A DNA stretch of 64,000 nt from Suillus spraguei (lineage: Eukaryota; Basidiomycota; Agaricomycetes; Boletales; Suillaceae): contig JABCPU010000154.1 in assembly GCA_016800925.1 (NCBI GenBank), positions 85,711 through 149,710 on the forward strand. Direction: 5' to 3'. Each line of letters opens with the position of its first letter. Position 1 is the first letter of the stretch. The position numbers and the translations under genes were made by a program. Below are positions 12,504 to 23,948 of the stretch, one piece after another. Below the pieces are notes generated by a model. That model ran no database searches. It worked only from the letters and a program-made list of their open reading frames with translations, and was not told the DNA's origin.

Positions 12504-12857
12504 TTAATGACCGACCGAGCCGCGTGCGTTGTTGATAAGTGGTACCTCGAGAGCAAGGCGCTTTGAAATCTGTGTTTTTGTTCCTTCTGTTGGTGCATCT
12601 GTTAAACCCAGAAGTAGGTTCCGGATGATGTCAATGAGGTTATATATATCTGGTGTCTGCCTGGCGTGGGGGCTGAGCATAAGAATTCGGTCTGATATGC
12701 TGACAAGTGCATGCAAAATCTTGTTACTTGTGCTGGCTCCTGCTGATGATCTGCCAGTGGGAACAGGGGCGATGTCACGGGACAGAGGCTGTGCATTGTT
12801 GCGCGTGTACCTTGAAGCTAACTGTTCTTGCTTTGCAACGACACAGGGAGCTGTCAC
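12504..12857 (-). CDS. Unrecognised short protein, doubtful
   Basis: A 117-codon frame. Its second half looks helical and protein-like (ILHALVSISDRILMLSPHAR, YNLIDIIRNLLLGL) but I recognise no family. It could be the last exon of a lost or uncharacterised gene. No intron signals or neighbours clarify the role. The first ATG in frame is used for want of better evidence. Confidence 0.25.
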   Translation of the reverse strand: MTAPCVVAKQEQLASRYTRNNAQPLSRDIAPVPTGRSSAGASTSNKILHALVSISDRILMLSPHARQTPDIYNLIDIIRNLLLGLTDAPTEGTKTQISKRLALEVPLINNARGSVGH

Positions 12858-13238
12858 CCGTGTGCCTGCAGTATCGCTTGTCTCTACTTGTTGCTATCAA
12901 TATCTAGTATGTTGCGTCAGTCAGTTCTTGTTTAGATGGTTTGCAAACTCATGTCGGACAGGCTTCGCGACTAATGGCATTCCATGAGCTCGATAGGCTA
13001 TTCATGGAGTCTTAATGGACGCTTGTGAAGAGGAATAGTTTTATAGCGCCTATGTTGTGTCTCTACGTATGTGCGCTATTTTTGCTCGATATCACTTACC
13101 AATGGTTCGCAGTTGCAAGCACATCTAACCTCCTTCGTTTTTCCGATGATTTCTGAGTGTTCATCCTTGCTTATTAGCTTGATTAACCGACAGCGGTCAG
13201 TCAGTGTGTGCACGGATATGTGTGCAGTCGAGGAGGTT

Positions 13239-15139
13239 AAGCTTGACTGTCTTTCAATAATAATCATCCTGACATGTGCTCTTTCAGTATTGTTTAATCT
13301 CTGTGTCTGTAATGCGTTGGCATTCCTGACTCTGCCTCCCATGGCAGGTTCTTCTAAACCGACAGAAAAAAGTTGCCATTTATACAGCCTTCTTGCACAT
13401 AACGCACTCTCCGGTCACCAGGCCTTCGATTCGATAAAATCTGATGTGAGGATCGATCAACAGACTAGAACCGATGTCTACGACTGCGGTCTGACGATTC
13501 ACAGAATAGTCCTTGTCGGTGTGGCATGCTCAGGTATCATCAGCTGCTTATGCATCGTTACAGGCGTTGTCACTTTAGCCAATCACGGAGTCTTCGGAGT
13601 AACCGTCATCAGCAAGCTCCCTCGTACTCGGTTGCCCCTGCAGATATTGACCCTGACAGTTAACTTAATTGTCACGTTGTGCACCGAGTCCATAGGCTTT
13701 GTACACGACATCTCATTGCGCTCTGTGCTAGCCTCAGAGTCTCGACTTCGTTTCAACACCAATCTGCGCCTTCTGACTGTAGCTCGTCGATGGTATAGTC
13801 CCAACGGCACACTGCTTGACGGCATTTCGGCTATCCTCCTCATTATATCCTACAGCTCGGCCTCACTGGTCATATGTCTCGATCTCGAATCTCGAGTAAT
13901 GCCACAAAATAGGCCTAGTGATGGCGTTGCCTTCGCAGGGTTACCTCTCCTCATTTTTGGTATCGCACACCTTCTCCAGGTGACTATCGTATTGTCAGGG
14001 ATACGGGGTGTCAAAATATTGACGTGGAGCTCCTCACCTTTCGACTTGACCGCCGCACTGGTCCACCACACGCAACTGACCCCTACTACTTTGCACTGCA
14101 TGCGTTGTGTGCCTGACCTAGAGACGGATGGAGGTCCAGCGAAGCCACTTAAGATACAGCCTTCTGCGTGGCATGCTCACCCCAGCATCCGGAAAGTTGT
14201 CATTTTTCTTTGGGGGATTTTTTCAGCATGTGCTGGATGGGCCGCACTCGTCATGTATATCTGGAACAAGTACGCTGGCACTGCAAGTTATAACGCCCTG
14301 ACCATACAATTGTGGTCGCTCTTCCCTAAATTGAATACTGTGCCTAAATTAGAGTCCAATCTCATCGCATATTTTATACCGGGTGTCGGTCTTGAAGTGT
14401 GGATTCTGCTCTTTGTCAACACGGCAGCTGTCCAGGGACCATTGACCCTTGGGCTGCATTGCTCAGAGCTCATCGCGAATGTCATTCGAGACGAAAGACA
14501 GTGGAGATGTGCTACCGTAAGGAAAGGAATTATAACGGCGGCGAACCCCGTGAAAACGATTTTCACTCATGCGATCTGTCTTCTACTTTTCGTCGCGAAG
14601 CCTTTCCTGCGTGAGTCATACCCATCTAGTATTGTTATCGGTATTATCGAACAATATCCTCGACGGTCACAGACTGGATGTTTGGGCTTTCATTCGTCGG
14701 ATCTACGCCCGCCGCATACGGGAAAATAGAATCGCCGATGGTATACATGTTCACTGCTCAGGTTCGCACTTACTGCCCATGTAAAATTGTTACAACGTCC
14801 TCATAAACTCTTGCAGATCTAGAACCTGTGCATAGCACTATTTATATTTGCATGTTTCTTCACTTTCGTCGCACTGCGCCGACCACGCGGTCCCCAACCG
14901 GCTGCATATGGCCACGTCCAAACGCTCGCCAACCTCGTGGATGAGTGGTCACCTGTGATGTGGTGGGGGCATAAAGAGGACGGACTCCCGTACTGTCATG
15001 CTGGTAGGTACTCGTGTGATTACGATGCTACCGTTCTGACACGCTTACTCAAGGAACGAGCGATCACCCGCTGCCGGATGTGAAGATGGACTGCATTTAT
15101 GCTGGTTCTGGTGCTGGGTCTCTGGTACCCCTCTCGTGA
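13239..15139 (+). pseudogene. Decayed multi-TM membrane protein (copy A)
   Basis: This is a diverged copy of the gene at 43198-45117, in opposite orientation. Shared blocks include TLCTESIGFVH, RLRFNTNL, YSSASLV, KILTWSSSPFDLTA, CMRCVPDL and, in the last exons, ANLVDEWSPVMWWGHKEDG. The copy is broken in three ways. Relative to copy B it lacks a segment of roughly 110 bases near 13295 that in copy B carries the start codon and first ~30 codons. It lacks about nine residues near 13600 between TM1 and TM2. In the penultimate exon the tryptophan codon TGG of copy B is TAG at 14820-14822. The remaining introns still show good splice sites, for example CTCTTGCAG at 14816. The long open frame from 13071 runs into non-homologous sequence at its start and across an intron at its end, so it is not the native protein. 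Confidence 0.75.
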
Positions 15140-15754
15140 GAGGTACTTGCCTTGCTTCTTAAAACGCATTTCTTGATTTATCTTTTCAGACAAAAGAGCT
15201 ATATACACGTGCTGGGGATGCATCGATGCTGCACACAATCATCCACGCCGTGAAACGAGACAGGCGATTTTTATGCCGTTGTAGGGATCGTTCATATCAA
15301 GGACAATTTTCAGAGGATGAATTCAAGTCAGCCTTCGATCAAGCAATTGTCGAATTGTTATTTTGGTAGAGGACAAGTCGAGACTCTAGCTGACTCAAAT
15401 CAAACGCTCAGTTCTTATAATATGTAGATAAGGCGTATTTGCAAATCAAGGTTTGATCTAAAGTCAGCTTGCCCGTCCCTGCACATCACCACCCAGCGGG
15501 TCCAGAGCGGTCGCCTACTCTAGCCTGTAGGGATTCGCGCATTTCAAGTTGTCCTTTGTATATGATATACTACTTACGCACGAACGGCACGACTTCTTAT
15601 TTTTATGATTATTATGTAATCTTGCGGGTGTACATACTTACCGCTAACGGCTACTATACCTGAGAAGAGTTGGTCTAGCGCTCTCATATTCACCGGTGAA
15701 CGCTGGAATTCATCCATCCCATTTAATCTCTAGGCGTCTGGCTCAGATATCAAC
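15140..15754. other. Intergenic, upstream of first F-box gene
   Basis: No credible gene or RNA is seen. This stretch probably contains the promoter of the F-box gene that begins at 15755. Confidence 0.35.
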
Positions 15755-17659
15755 ATGCATTATGCGTTGCTCGTTCCAGATGTCCGAGCCTACATCTTCG
15801 CCTTTATCAAAGAAGATAAGCAACAGGGTCGATGTACGTTTGCCACGCTAGCCAGAACCTGCAGCGCCCTCAGCGACGCCTCTCTGGATGTTCTGTGGAG
15901 CGAACTAGATAGTTTGCGTCCGCTAGCATCGTGCATCTATGCGGCAAACACTATACCGTTGAGCAATGAGGCATGTCTACTACATTTATTTACTACATTT
16001 CAAACTGACTCATCACACACTGTCTCACAGCTCACGACTGAAGCCAATGACGACACGAGACCAGATTTCTCTGTCTTCAACAAATATGCACATCGCGTCC
16101 GCAAATTAGACCTTTCTGGACAACAAAGATTCTTGAGGCGCAACGGTGGTTATCCATCTCTCACCGAGGATTTAGGCGCACTACTCTATTATCCACTGAA
16201 CTCCCCCCTCCTACCAAATCTCAGGCACTTAGCTTGGGCCCCTGGAATGGGACTCAATTTACTTCGTCCTCTGCTCGGTCCACATTTACTGTCTCTCAAA
16301 ATACCCAGCCACCGCTGGAGCTCATCATCCACTCTATTTTCCCTGACGAAAATTCCTGTACTTTGCCCAAAAATCAAATCATTGACACTGCAAGTTCATT
16401 CTTGGGATGGACATATAGACTCAGAATTAGCTCAAAGCACGCATTGCATATCTCGGGTAATCGGTTCTTGGGCCAAACTCGAGGAGCTGGACTGCAACCC
16501 CATGACCTTTGAAGGTCTTATACGCTTGTCTGGGATGAAATCTCTCAGAATTCTCCGTTTGCAAGTTAACACCGCATCTGTTATTGACCTACCTCCGGAC
16601 TCGCTTTCATTTCCATCGCTGCATACTTTCCAATTCCAAACTGACACCCTGGACACTGCTATCACTCTTATGAAAGCGATGGAAAGCTTTCCTAAATCTT
16701 TGAAAATTGATGTTTTTGCGGGGCGGTCCCGCAGAGGAACCTGCAGTCCGGAAATTGTCGGGGTCCTCCTGGGCCTCGTCAGTCGAGATGCATTGTACCA
16801 TGAACTTCGACATTTCAGCCTGAATCTCCCATTCCTGCTAGGAGATGATCCTGACAATATCTCTGAGATCCTACGGCCCCTCTTCGTATGTCATGAACTT
16901 CGCACACTGTCCATACGAATGTCATCGCCATTCACTCTCGGTGATGCCGATTTGGAAACGTTGGCTTGCGCTTGGCCACTGCTCGAGGAACTTGAGCTGA
17001 TCGATTTACGGCCGCGTGTAGCGACTCACACTCCCCCTCCACTCCCACTCACACTTCCTCACCATCCACTGCCCATCACTGCTACAGGTCTTGGCCAGCC
17101 AAACCAAGCCCCACAACTTCCGGCAGTTACTGTGCCAGTACATCAACATCCCATACATATGCCGCTACCTCCCGGTCAGGCGAATCAGTTTCCGTACTTA
17201 CCCGTGTTTACCATTCCCCCTCCAGTATTCCCAGCGTTTCCACCACCAGACCTTTTCTTCCCTATCAGATCACGAACCGCTGAAATTACTTTTCGCGGCC
17301 TCATTTCGCTTTTAAAGCTATGCCCAAATCTTTACTACTTTGACCTAGCGCTTGACGCTACCAAACTGGATGGCCTGCAAGGCGATAATCCAGGCGGTGG
17401 TGTTTGTAATCGACTGATCAAGAATGCCAGGCTTATCGATTCGCCCATTAGCGATCCTGAAGTGGTTGCTCGTATCCTCTTCGACATACTTCCCGAGCTT
17501 GATCCCCTTGCGGGGCCAAACGCCCTACTACCAGCTCCACCTCAGAACATGCCCCCACATAACATGGTTCCTCAAAAGTGGAACATTGTTCGTCAGAGAA
17601 TGATGGATTTCAGAAATAATGTGAGACATGCTACATCACAGCCTGTTAGCCTGATCTAA
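15755..17659 (+). CDS. F-box/LRR-like protein, tandem paralog 1
   Basis: An intronless 634-residue ORF. Residues about 5-55 match the F-box-like start of large Agaricomycete families (LLVPDVRAYIFAFI, then FATLARTCSALSDASLDVLW). The central part has degenerate leucine-rich repeats (LEELDCNPM, LRILRLQVN, LHTFQFQTDTL, LEELELIDLRP). A Pro-rich insertion of about 85 residues (roughly 420-510) separates the last repeats (ITFRGLISLLKLCPNLYYFDLALDATKLDG) from the C-terminus. Members are inferred substrate adaptors for SCF ubiquitin ligases, with the F-box contacting Skp1; the substrate is unknown. A paralog of similar length lies 1.5 kb downstream in the same orientation, so this is a tandem duplication. 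Confidence 0.75.
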   Translation: MHYALLVPDVRAYIFAFIKEDKQQGRCTFATLARTCSALSDASLDVLWSELDSLRPLASCIYAANTIPLSNEACLLHLFTTFQTDSSHTVSQLTTEANDDTRPDFSVFNKYAHRVRKLDLSGQQRFLRRNGGYPSLTEDLGALLYYPLNSPLLPNLRHLAWAPGMGLNLLRPLLGPHLLSLKIPSHRWSSSSTLFSLTKIPVLCPKIKSLTLQVHSWDGHIDSELAQSTHCISRVIGSWAKLEELDCNPMTFEGLIRLSGMKSLRILRLQVNTASVIDLPPDSLSFPSLHTFQFQTDTLDTAITLMKAMESFPKSLKIDVFAGRSRRGTCSPEIVGVLLGLVSRDALYHELRHFSLNLPFLLGDDPDNISEILRPLFVCHELRTLSIRMSSPFTLGDADLETLACAWPLLEELELIDLRPRVATHTPPPLPLTLPHHPLPITATGLGQPNQAPQLPAVTVPVHQHPIHMPLPPGQANQFPYLPVFTIPPPVFPAFPPPDLFFPIRSRTAEITFRGLISLLKLCPNLYYFDLALDATKLDGLQGDNPGGGVCNRLIKNARLIDSPISDPEVVARILFDILPELDPLAGPNALLPAPPQNMPPHNMVPQKWNIVRQRMMDFRNNVRHATSQPVSLI

Positions 17660-18218
17660 TTCAGATACATTTATTTTGTATATCTACGTATAAACTTCCT
17701 TGATCATAGCTTAACGGTTTTCGTACATGATAACTTCCAGGCAGATTAGCGACTATATGATGATTACCGATGACCAGTGTACGTTTCTAGTGTGGTTAAT
17801 TGTACCAGTTACCAGAGAAGTTCGGGACAGGCGACATGCGATTCGACCATTGATTATGCATGAAGTGCAGTGTAGACTCGTTGGGCTCGCAGCCGGTCTT
17901 ATCAAAGTTGCCGGGGTGCAGTTCAGGACTGGTTCGACTCTTCGAGACATGACAGCCCGAATCTACCCGCACCTGGTCCTGAACCTATCTCTGGGATGCA
18001 CTTTTGGAAGGCGAGTAACCGCATTGTGATACCTACTAATCCATTCAACGAGAAACAGATGGGAATGAAGTGCTTCCTCCTCAATAGTATCAGCATAATA
18101 TGTTATCAATAGTGGAATACAACACTCTTATACCACACTCGTACTGTCTTCATGGAACCGACCTTTACTAATGACTAGGTGAGCAAAGAATGCACCAGTA
18201 GCAGCGAGAAACTCATGG
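17660..18218. other. Spacer between F-box paralogs
   Basis: No protein-like frame is recognised. A B-box-like GGTTCGACTC near 17934 is not part of a foldable tRNA. Confidence 0.35.
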
Positions 18219-18640
18219 TTGAACATAGGTAACCCCGGGCAACTCGGCGAAGGATACGTCTCACCATTCGGTTGGTCATACATCGTTAATCACAATACCC
18301 GAACCACATCGTGGAAGAAACCAGCGCTAGAACGTCCATCAGGAGCTCGGTGCCGAAGTGCGTCATCGAGAGTCATTCCAAAGTCATTCTGGGCCTTGCT
18401 TGCTTGTGCACCAGTTGCAATATACTGAGCATGTCAGGCGGTGGTTCTATTTGTCAATGGAGGCGAGACGGAGAGCCAGTAAGAAATCCTTAGAACAGTG
18501 ACGGGGGAATAATAGGGTCAATGCAATGTCTCCAGATAGATCAATGATTATAAGCGGAAGCGAAGATGGCAAGCTACGGCTGTGGAACATAAGGAAGGGC
18601 AGCTTCAGGTCGGTGACCCATAAGAGGGGCATGGGGTCTG
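18219..18640 (+). pseudogene. Relic of a WW plus WD40 repeat gene
   Basis: Two pieces in different frames. The first, near 18250-18330, is a WW domain half with the diagnostic GWSYIVNHNTRTTSWKKP: the central aromatic pair, the HNTRTTSW motif and the closing W-x-x-P are present. The second, near 18525-18600, is a WD40 blade (SPDRSMIISGSEDGKLRLWN). The pieces are out of frame and separated by stop codons. WW-WD40 and NACHT-WD40 genes are multicopy and fast-evolving in mushrooms, so this is most likely a dead fragment caught between the F-box copies. Confidence 0.6.
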
Positions 18641-19187
18641 GGAGATCGCAAGTGGATCGCGAGACAGCACCATACAATGCTAGAACCCTGATACTGTCCT
18701 ACAGATAGCACCACCGATCGAGACCGACTGTATGATGATTTACGCTCTCGAACACTCTTGACCACGGGACAGTTCGCCTTAGACAGCCTTTGGCTGCGTT
18801 CTTACCAGTGCGGCACCGCAATGGCGAATTTAAGAGGATCACGAAACGGTGTAAGATAGATTGAATTCGAAGTCGATTGCGAGAGATTTCAGCTATTTGA
18901 TATGAGTCGTGGAATTTTGGGCGGGGACAGAACAGAACTACTAAGTTAGCCTGTACAAGTCGAGCTGTTGAGTAGTCGGTGACCCCTAATTTATTACATA
19001 ATCATTTTCCTTTTTGTTCACTCAATTTGGGTATGTCGCATACAATCGCGAATCGCGATACCATAGCTGTTTGTTCGCGACGCTCAGGATTTAAAGTAAG
19101 TATGCATCTACTTCTTGCTGACATTTTCTTACTTTTTTTTCCCCTTCAGATCGCTCATTTTGACCAACAGACTTTTGAATTATCGGA
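18641..19187. other. Spacer before second F-box gene
   Basis: No gene recognised. A pyrimidine-rich stretch near 19130-19145 precedes the start of the next gene. Confidence 0.35.
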
Positions 19188-21032
19188 ATGCATCATGCAC
19201 TACTTGTTCCAGACATCCTAGATCACATCTTCACATTCATCAAGGCTAATAACGAACAAATCAGTCGCCAGACTTTCGCAGCACTAGCCAGAACCTGCAG
19301 CGCTCTTAGTGACGTCTCGCTGGATGCCCTCTGGAGTGAGTTACGTAGCCTGTACCCGTTGGTGTCGTGCATCTACGATGCTAACATGAAGCTGAGCGAC
19401 GAGGCACGTCTCCACTATTCACATGTTGCTCCTCACGCTGATCCGCTTATCGAACAGGACACGTCAGAATTCAACACTGATGCGGGACTCAATTTATCTG
19501 TGTTTCATAAGTACGCGTATCGCGTCCGCAAAATAGAGCTTTCTGGATACGAAGGGGGCTGGAGGGCCACAGCTGTCCCTGATGACCTGGGAGTGTTTCA
19601 CGTTCTTCAAGTTCCCACCCCACTCCTTCCCAATCTTACCCACCTGGCTTGGACTGATGAACTTAGTCTTTCTCTGCTTTGGCCATTGCTCAATCCACGT
19701 CTATTGTCTCTTCGCATATCAAGCTTTCAGTGGAGCCCAAAATCCACACCGATACTCCTGTCTAAAATGCGGGAGCTCTGCCCGGAGCTGAATACGTTAG
19801 GATTATTATTCTATCTGTCGGAAGAAGGATACGAAGCCATGGCTGAAAGCTGCTTATCCCGCGTAATTTGCTCTTGGAAGAAACTCGAGGTTCTGGACTA
19901 CAGTCCCGTGGGTTGCGAATGCATCCTCAACCTTTCCGCACTATCATCTCTCAGAATCCTTCGGTTGCGCATTGACAACATATCTGATCTCGATCTATCC
20001 GCAAATTCGCTCTCATTTCCGTCGCTGCACACTCTTCAACTTCAAGCCAATAGCCTAGCGGCTGTTAATTCCATTCTTCAAGCGATAAAGAGCTTGCCCA
20101 AATCTTTATATATTCTCCTTCCAGTGTACCGGTCGGGGGGTGTTAGTGTGGAAACGGTTGAGCCCATTCTGCGACCCATCGGTCAGAATGTGTCTTGTGA
20201 AAACCTTGAAGATTTTCGTATGAACGTTCCCCTTCTAAGCAGCGGTGTCGCCAACGGCTCTAACGTACTTCGATCCCTTTTCCCTTGCTGCAACCTTCGT
20301 GTACTGCGCATAATGATGACGCCGCTGTTCTTGCTCGCAGATGATGACCTGCGTGCCATGGCTTCTGCTTGGCCACTATTGGAGGATCTTGAGTTGTTCG
20401 ACTGTCGCAATCTGTACCCACGGGTTCCTTCTCAACCCTTGCCTGTTATGGACCTCCCCAATGTTAATGACCCCCCGCCTGTGCCAGCCTTGCCTGTTAT
20501 GGACCTTCCCGATGATCTCCCACCTGTGCCACCCCTGCCTGTCGGATTCCCACCTGTGCCACCCCTGCCTGTTGGACTCCCACATATGTCACCTTTTGCT
20601 ATGATGGGTCCAATGATGTCAATACACCTAGATGAAACGGCACCGTTTGCAGATTTCGGCATGAGTGATCCACGTTACAATCAAAGTGCTGAAATCACCT
20701 TTCACGGTCTCATTTCGCTTTTAGAGTTGTGCCCCAATCTTCGTTTCTTTAACCTGGCTATCGACGCCACCAAACTGGATGGATTGCGGGGTGATAAACC
20801 AGGCGGTGGTGTTTGCAATCGACTAGTCAAATATCCCAGACTTGTTGATTCTCGCATCAGTGACCCAGAAGCGGTTGCTCGTATCCTCCTTGACATACTT
20901 CCTGAACTTGAGACTATTTGGGGGGAGGGTTCTCCTGGTCCTTTTACAACCGTGTTCAACTCCACCCTGCCTCCAGGATGGGACCAGGTTCAACAAAGAA
21001 TACTTGGTTCTAAAGCAACCAGTGGGTTGTGA
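19188..21032 (+). CDS. F-box/LRR-like protein, tandem paralog 2
   Basis: An intronless 614-residue ORF paralogous to the gene at 15755-17659. It begins MHHALLVPDILDHIFTF and shares TFAALARTCSALSDVSLDAL, the LRR core (LSSLRILRLRIDN, SFPSLHTLQLQANSL) and a nearly identical end block (FHGLISLLELCPNL, IDATKLDGLRGDKPGGGVCN, then SDPEAVARILLDILPEL). The Pro-rich insertion at residues about 415-475 consists of short tandem units (PVMDLP and PPVPPLPVG) that differ from the insertion of paralog 1. The C-terminal tail also differs. The inferred role is an SCF adaptor; no target can be deduced. Confidence 0.75.
   Translation: MHHALLVPDILDHIFTFIKANNEQISRQTFAALARTCSALSDVSLDALWSELRSLYPLVSCIYDANMKLSDEARLHYSHVAPHADPLIEQDTSEFNTDAGLNLSVFHKYAYRVRKIELSGYEGGWRATAVPDDLGVFHVLQVPTPLLPNLTHLAWTDELSLSLLWPLLNPRLLSLRISSFQWSPKSTPILLSKMRELCPELNTLGLLFYLSEEGYEAMAESCLSRVICSWKKLEVLDYSPVGCECILNLSALSSLRILRLRIDNISDLDLSANSLSFPSLHTLQLQANSLAAVNSILQAIKSLPKSLYILLPVYRSGGVSVETVEPILRPIGQNVSCENLEDFRMNVPLLSSGVANGSNVLRSLFPCCNLRVLRIMMTPLFLLADDDLRAMASAWPLLEDLELFDCRNLYPRVPSQPLPVMDLPNVNDPPPVPALPVMDLPDDLPPVPPLPVGFPPVPPLPVGLPHMSPFAMMGPMMSIHLDETAPFADFGMSDPRYNQSAEITFHGLISLLELCPNLRFFNLAIDATKLDGLRGDKPGGGVCNRLVKYPRLVDSRISDPEAVARILLDILPELETIWGEGSPGPFTTVFNSTLPPGWDQVQQRILGSKATSGL
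20440..20585 (+). repeat. In-frame proline-rich tandem repeats in F-box paralog 2
   Basis: Units of about 33 bases containing CCACCTGTGCCACCCCTGCC, and longer units with CCTGTTATGGACCT, recur in frame. They expand the linker between LRR blocks and are absent in this form from paralog 1. Confidence 0.65.
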
Positions 21033-21275
21033 CGTAGCCGCAATGGCTCGACCCTGACAACCCTATTTCACTATGCTACATGCGCCTCCGGGCCATTCTT
21101 GAACCAGTGTACGTACATATTTTAGGACTGCATCACTGTATGTCGATATACATCTACTGTACGATGGTTTCTGTTGTCCAATGAAAAGCACTTGTATAAT
21201 AAAATAGTTACGAAGATAACAAAGTGGAAATAGTATAGACATGACCTCTGGAAAATACAGGGGTGACATGTGTAG

Positions 21276-22616
21276 CTAAGCATTTGCCATCTCAACGTCA
21301 CCTGGGCCGTCCCCATTATTTAGTAGTGTCTCCGCGGCACGCTTGATAGTAGCAATCTTGGCTCGCATGACAGCAATTGCTTCTGGAAGTAGGCGTTGCG
21401 GGGGATAAAATCCTTCAGACTCTATGTTAACTATGCAGGGATATCAGTCGAAACACGTGGGGGCAAGGAGAGGACACATACATAAGAAATGATCTCGGAC
21501 TCGAGCAAGTTGAACGCATCCTTCAAACTCTGGGTGTCTGTACACCTCTCTACTCATTGTCTCCTTTCGCATCTTCTTACTGTCCACGCTGACAGCTTTC
21601 GTTCGAGGATCCACTCGGATAACACCCGGCGAGAAGCATTTTTGAAATTTTTCTGCAAGCTCTCTAGGTACGGGCTTTTCTGGGTTCAAAATCACCAACG
21701 GTAGTAGACGGTACGATGCTGTTGCTGTTACTTGAAGGTCAGACACCAGACTGCTGCTGCTTCAGAGCAGTCACTCACCAACTGGACAGAACTTTGCGTG
21801 ATCTTTCCCTACTCCCTTGACAGCATGCAGCTCCATATCAATTTCTTGCCCAGGTCGTAGTTTTGTCAGTACAATGTTTAAATTCGTAGGCGCAGGAGGA
21901 TTGTCTGCCATAACAACTCTTGCTCTCCTTGTGGGACCCATTTTAAATGTGAGGACAGGACCTCGTGGTTGATATACAGCTTGCTTGGGTCTGTGGTATC
22001 TTTTGGTGCATTCTTCCGACGCTCGCAGGCAACTTGCAACCGAAACACAAGTGTATTGCGGTCAGTAGCCTGGTCATTTTGAGCTGCAAGGAATTAGCAT
22101 AAAGAACACTCGTGGCAGTTTTTTAACTCGCTTTGTTTCATATCCATGAGGGCCGGATCGACGTTTAAAGGCACGAGGCCTATCCGCTGTGCAAGCACTT
22201 CATCGACCACAACGGAAGTGTTGTCCCAAACGTAAACTCTTTCAACACATATTGTTGGAACCTAGAGTACATCAGACGACCACGCCGTGAATGACACCTA
22301 ATTGACCTGCCTCGGCGATCAGTATCCTCCTATAAGCATTGGCGATTGATGCATCCACGCCTACTAGGTCAAATTCAATGGAGCGGTTCGACAATCGTTC
22401 TATTTTGACGGTCAGTCCCTATCCTTGCAAAATCGTGGATCAGTCAAATACAGATCGAGCTTTAGGGTTGAGACGCACCTTCTTGAATCTCTCAAGGTCC
22501 CACGAGTGGTCCTCATTTGGGAAGTGTCCAGGAAAGTTTGTGCTGGAGACATGGGAAATACGTTCTGCGTGAACCCCTACGTGTTTCCTGGGGTCATATG
22601 TGATTGCTGGCGGCAT
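21276..22616 (-). CDS. RPC40: RNA polymerase I/III subunit AC40, with one frameshift
   Basis: Exons 22616-22479, 22418-22311, 22261-22132, 22083-21779, 21730-21482 and 21430-21276 reconstruct the family along its whole length. Recognisable blocks are [105 protein letters not shown] and [20 protein letters not shown]. The product is the alpha-like assembly subunit shared by Pol I and Pol III and pairs with AC19. Exon 4 needs a frame change: its start codes to GEQELLW and its end from [10 protein letters not shown]. One G is missing at about 21907-21909, where TGGCA stands for an expected TGGGCA; phase counting confirms a -1 change. Two introns are GC-AG: 22310-22262 and 22131-22084. As the gene is normally essential, an assembly or sequencing error is likely; a second intact copy is the alternative. 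Confidence 0.9.
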
Positions 22617-22933
22617 ACCTTTAGTCGATGTGCATGAGGATGCATATCAGAAATTTTGGGGTGCTGAGTCCCAGAATGGAAATCCCGTGACTCGCGCGCA
22701 AAGTGTACTACGTTCACATTCTGATTGCATTCGGAGTTATATATCCGGGTATAAGAACTTGAATTACTATGGACCAAGTCTACATCAATATTGTATCGTA
22801 TGCACATCTCTGGGCCCCCTCGATTAAACCGTGCAGACCCTGTCTGGTGAGCTGTGTATCCCAGATATGATTTACGGCTGGTGAGTGGGTAGTTTTTGAA
22901 GATCGCGCGATGACATGGTTTTGGACATTAGCC
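22617..22933. other. Intergenic, upstream of RPC40
   Basis: About 317 bases between RPC40 and the next minus-strand gene; presumably the RPC40 promoter. No other feature seen. Confidence 0.4.
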
Positions 22934-23948
22934 TTATCGATCAAGTTGCAGATTTCCTGGTTGCAGTAACGAATATATTAACATCAAGGAAACCGACAGT
23001 ACGATACATACAGTAATCCACCTCTGGACTATTTTGCCATCGATACGCAGCCCGATTCGCGTTGGAAAGAGTAACCTGTTCTGCCAGCCAAGTAAATAAC
23101 CAGGGTATATAGGGAATGCAGGTCGGAACGTTGCTCGGAGCACCAGGAGATGAATGACACGATACTGGGATATCGACGATATGCAACCCAAGAATGATTT
23201 ATGACAGAGACAAGTGCGCTGTGAGAGATGACGCCCAATGAAACCAGATCGCCATATAAAGCTGCCACATTGAACTGTCGATCTCGAATAGTGTCGTCAG
23301 CTTTCTCCAAACCAGTCGCATTAGACATAAACGTGGAATCGCCCGAAAACTATGAAGCGGCTTGACACATCAGAATTTGGGCACAAGAGATCAACGTACA
23401 TTATAAAAAACATTGAGTAAAGTCGCAGTCGCAAATTTCTCGAGGTGTATTCCCATGGCGTGCATGACACGCCAGTCGGTCATGTTAAGTTCTATGAGAA
23501 CATCATGGATGAGCAGTGCCACAGTCCGGGTGTACTGCAATCGAACAACTCCGGCAACGAATAGTTTTTCAGCTAACCACTTCGGCTGGTTACTGATTCC
23601 GGCGTTCTTCGCTGAATGTATGATCGAGCAGGCTTCGTTATGGATGGACAAGGGGTGACATATACGGGTCATAACATGTTGCATCCTACGGAAATAAGAC
23701 TGTAGGCGTTGATTCAATGTTGGTCTCGTCATTTTAATACCCAGAAGATGCCAGGTGGCTACATGTCTTGGTGATTGCTCCTTAGTTGTTGTGTCTGCAG
23801 GCCTCGGTGGCATCCATGGCGGAGGGGCAAACCTTGATTCGGACCAGACGGAGCCCATGGACCTTCCTGGGGAAATGTACCAGCAGAAATTCTTAGCTAC
23901 ATTGTCTCTGGCCAAAGTAACGGCTTCTGGATCGCAAGTACCAGTCAT
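22934..23948 (-). CDS. Unidentified protein, perhaps MIF4G-like
   Basis: Exon 1 (23948 to about 23404) ends at NVFYN|GTACGT and joins in phase to an exon starting FSGDSTFMSNATG. The helical segments LAEKLFVAGVVRLQYTRTV, ALLIHDVLIELNMTDW and RQFNVAALYGDLVSLGVIS recall MIF4G/eIF4G HEAT-like repeats, where a helix of type 'NIRFIGELYKLGML' occupies the same relative place. A WMPPRPA stretch upstream also resembles proteins related to eIF4G. This similarity is from memory and weak. The 3' end is uncertain because frames break after SVINHS near 23180. I do not assign a function. Confidence 0.35.

Noticed and set aside
13071..14729. Single 552-codon membrane-protein ORF
   Set aside because: Its start lies in sequence that does not match the intact paralog's protein, and its last 25 codons lie past an intron donor in the wrong frame; treated as part of a pseudogene instead.
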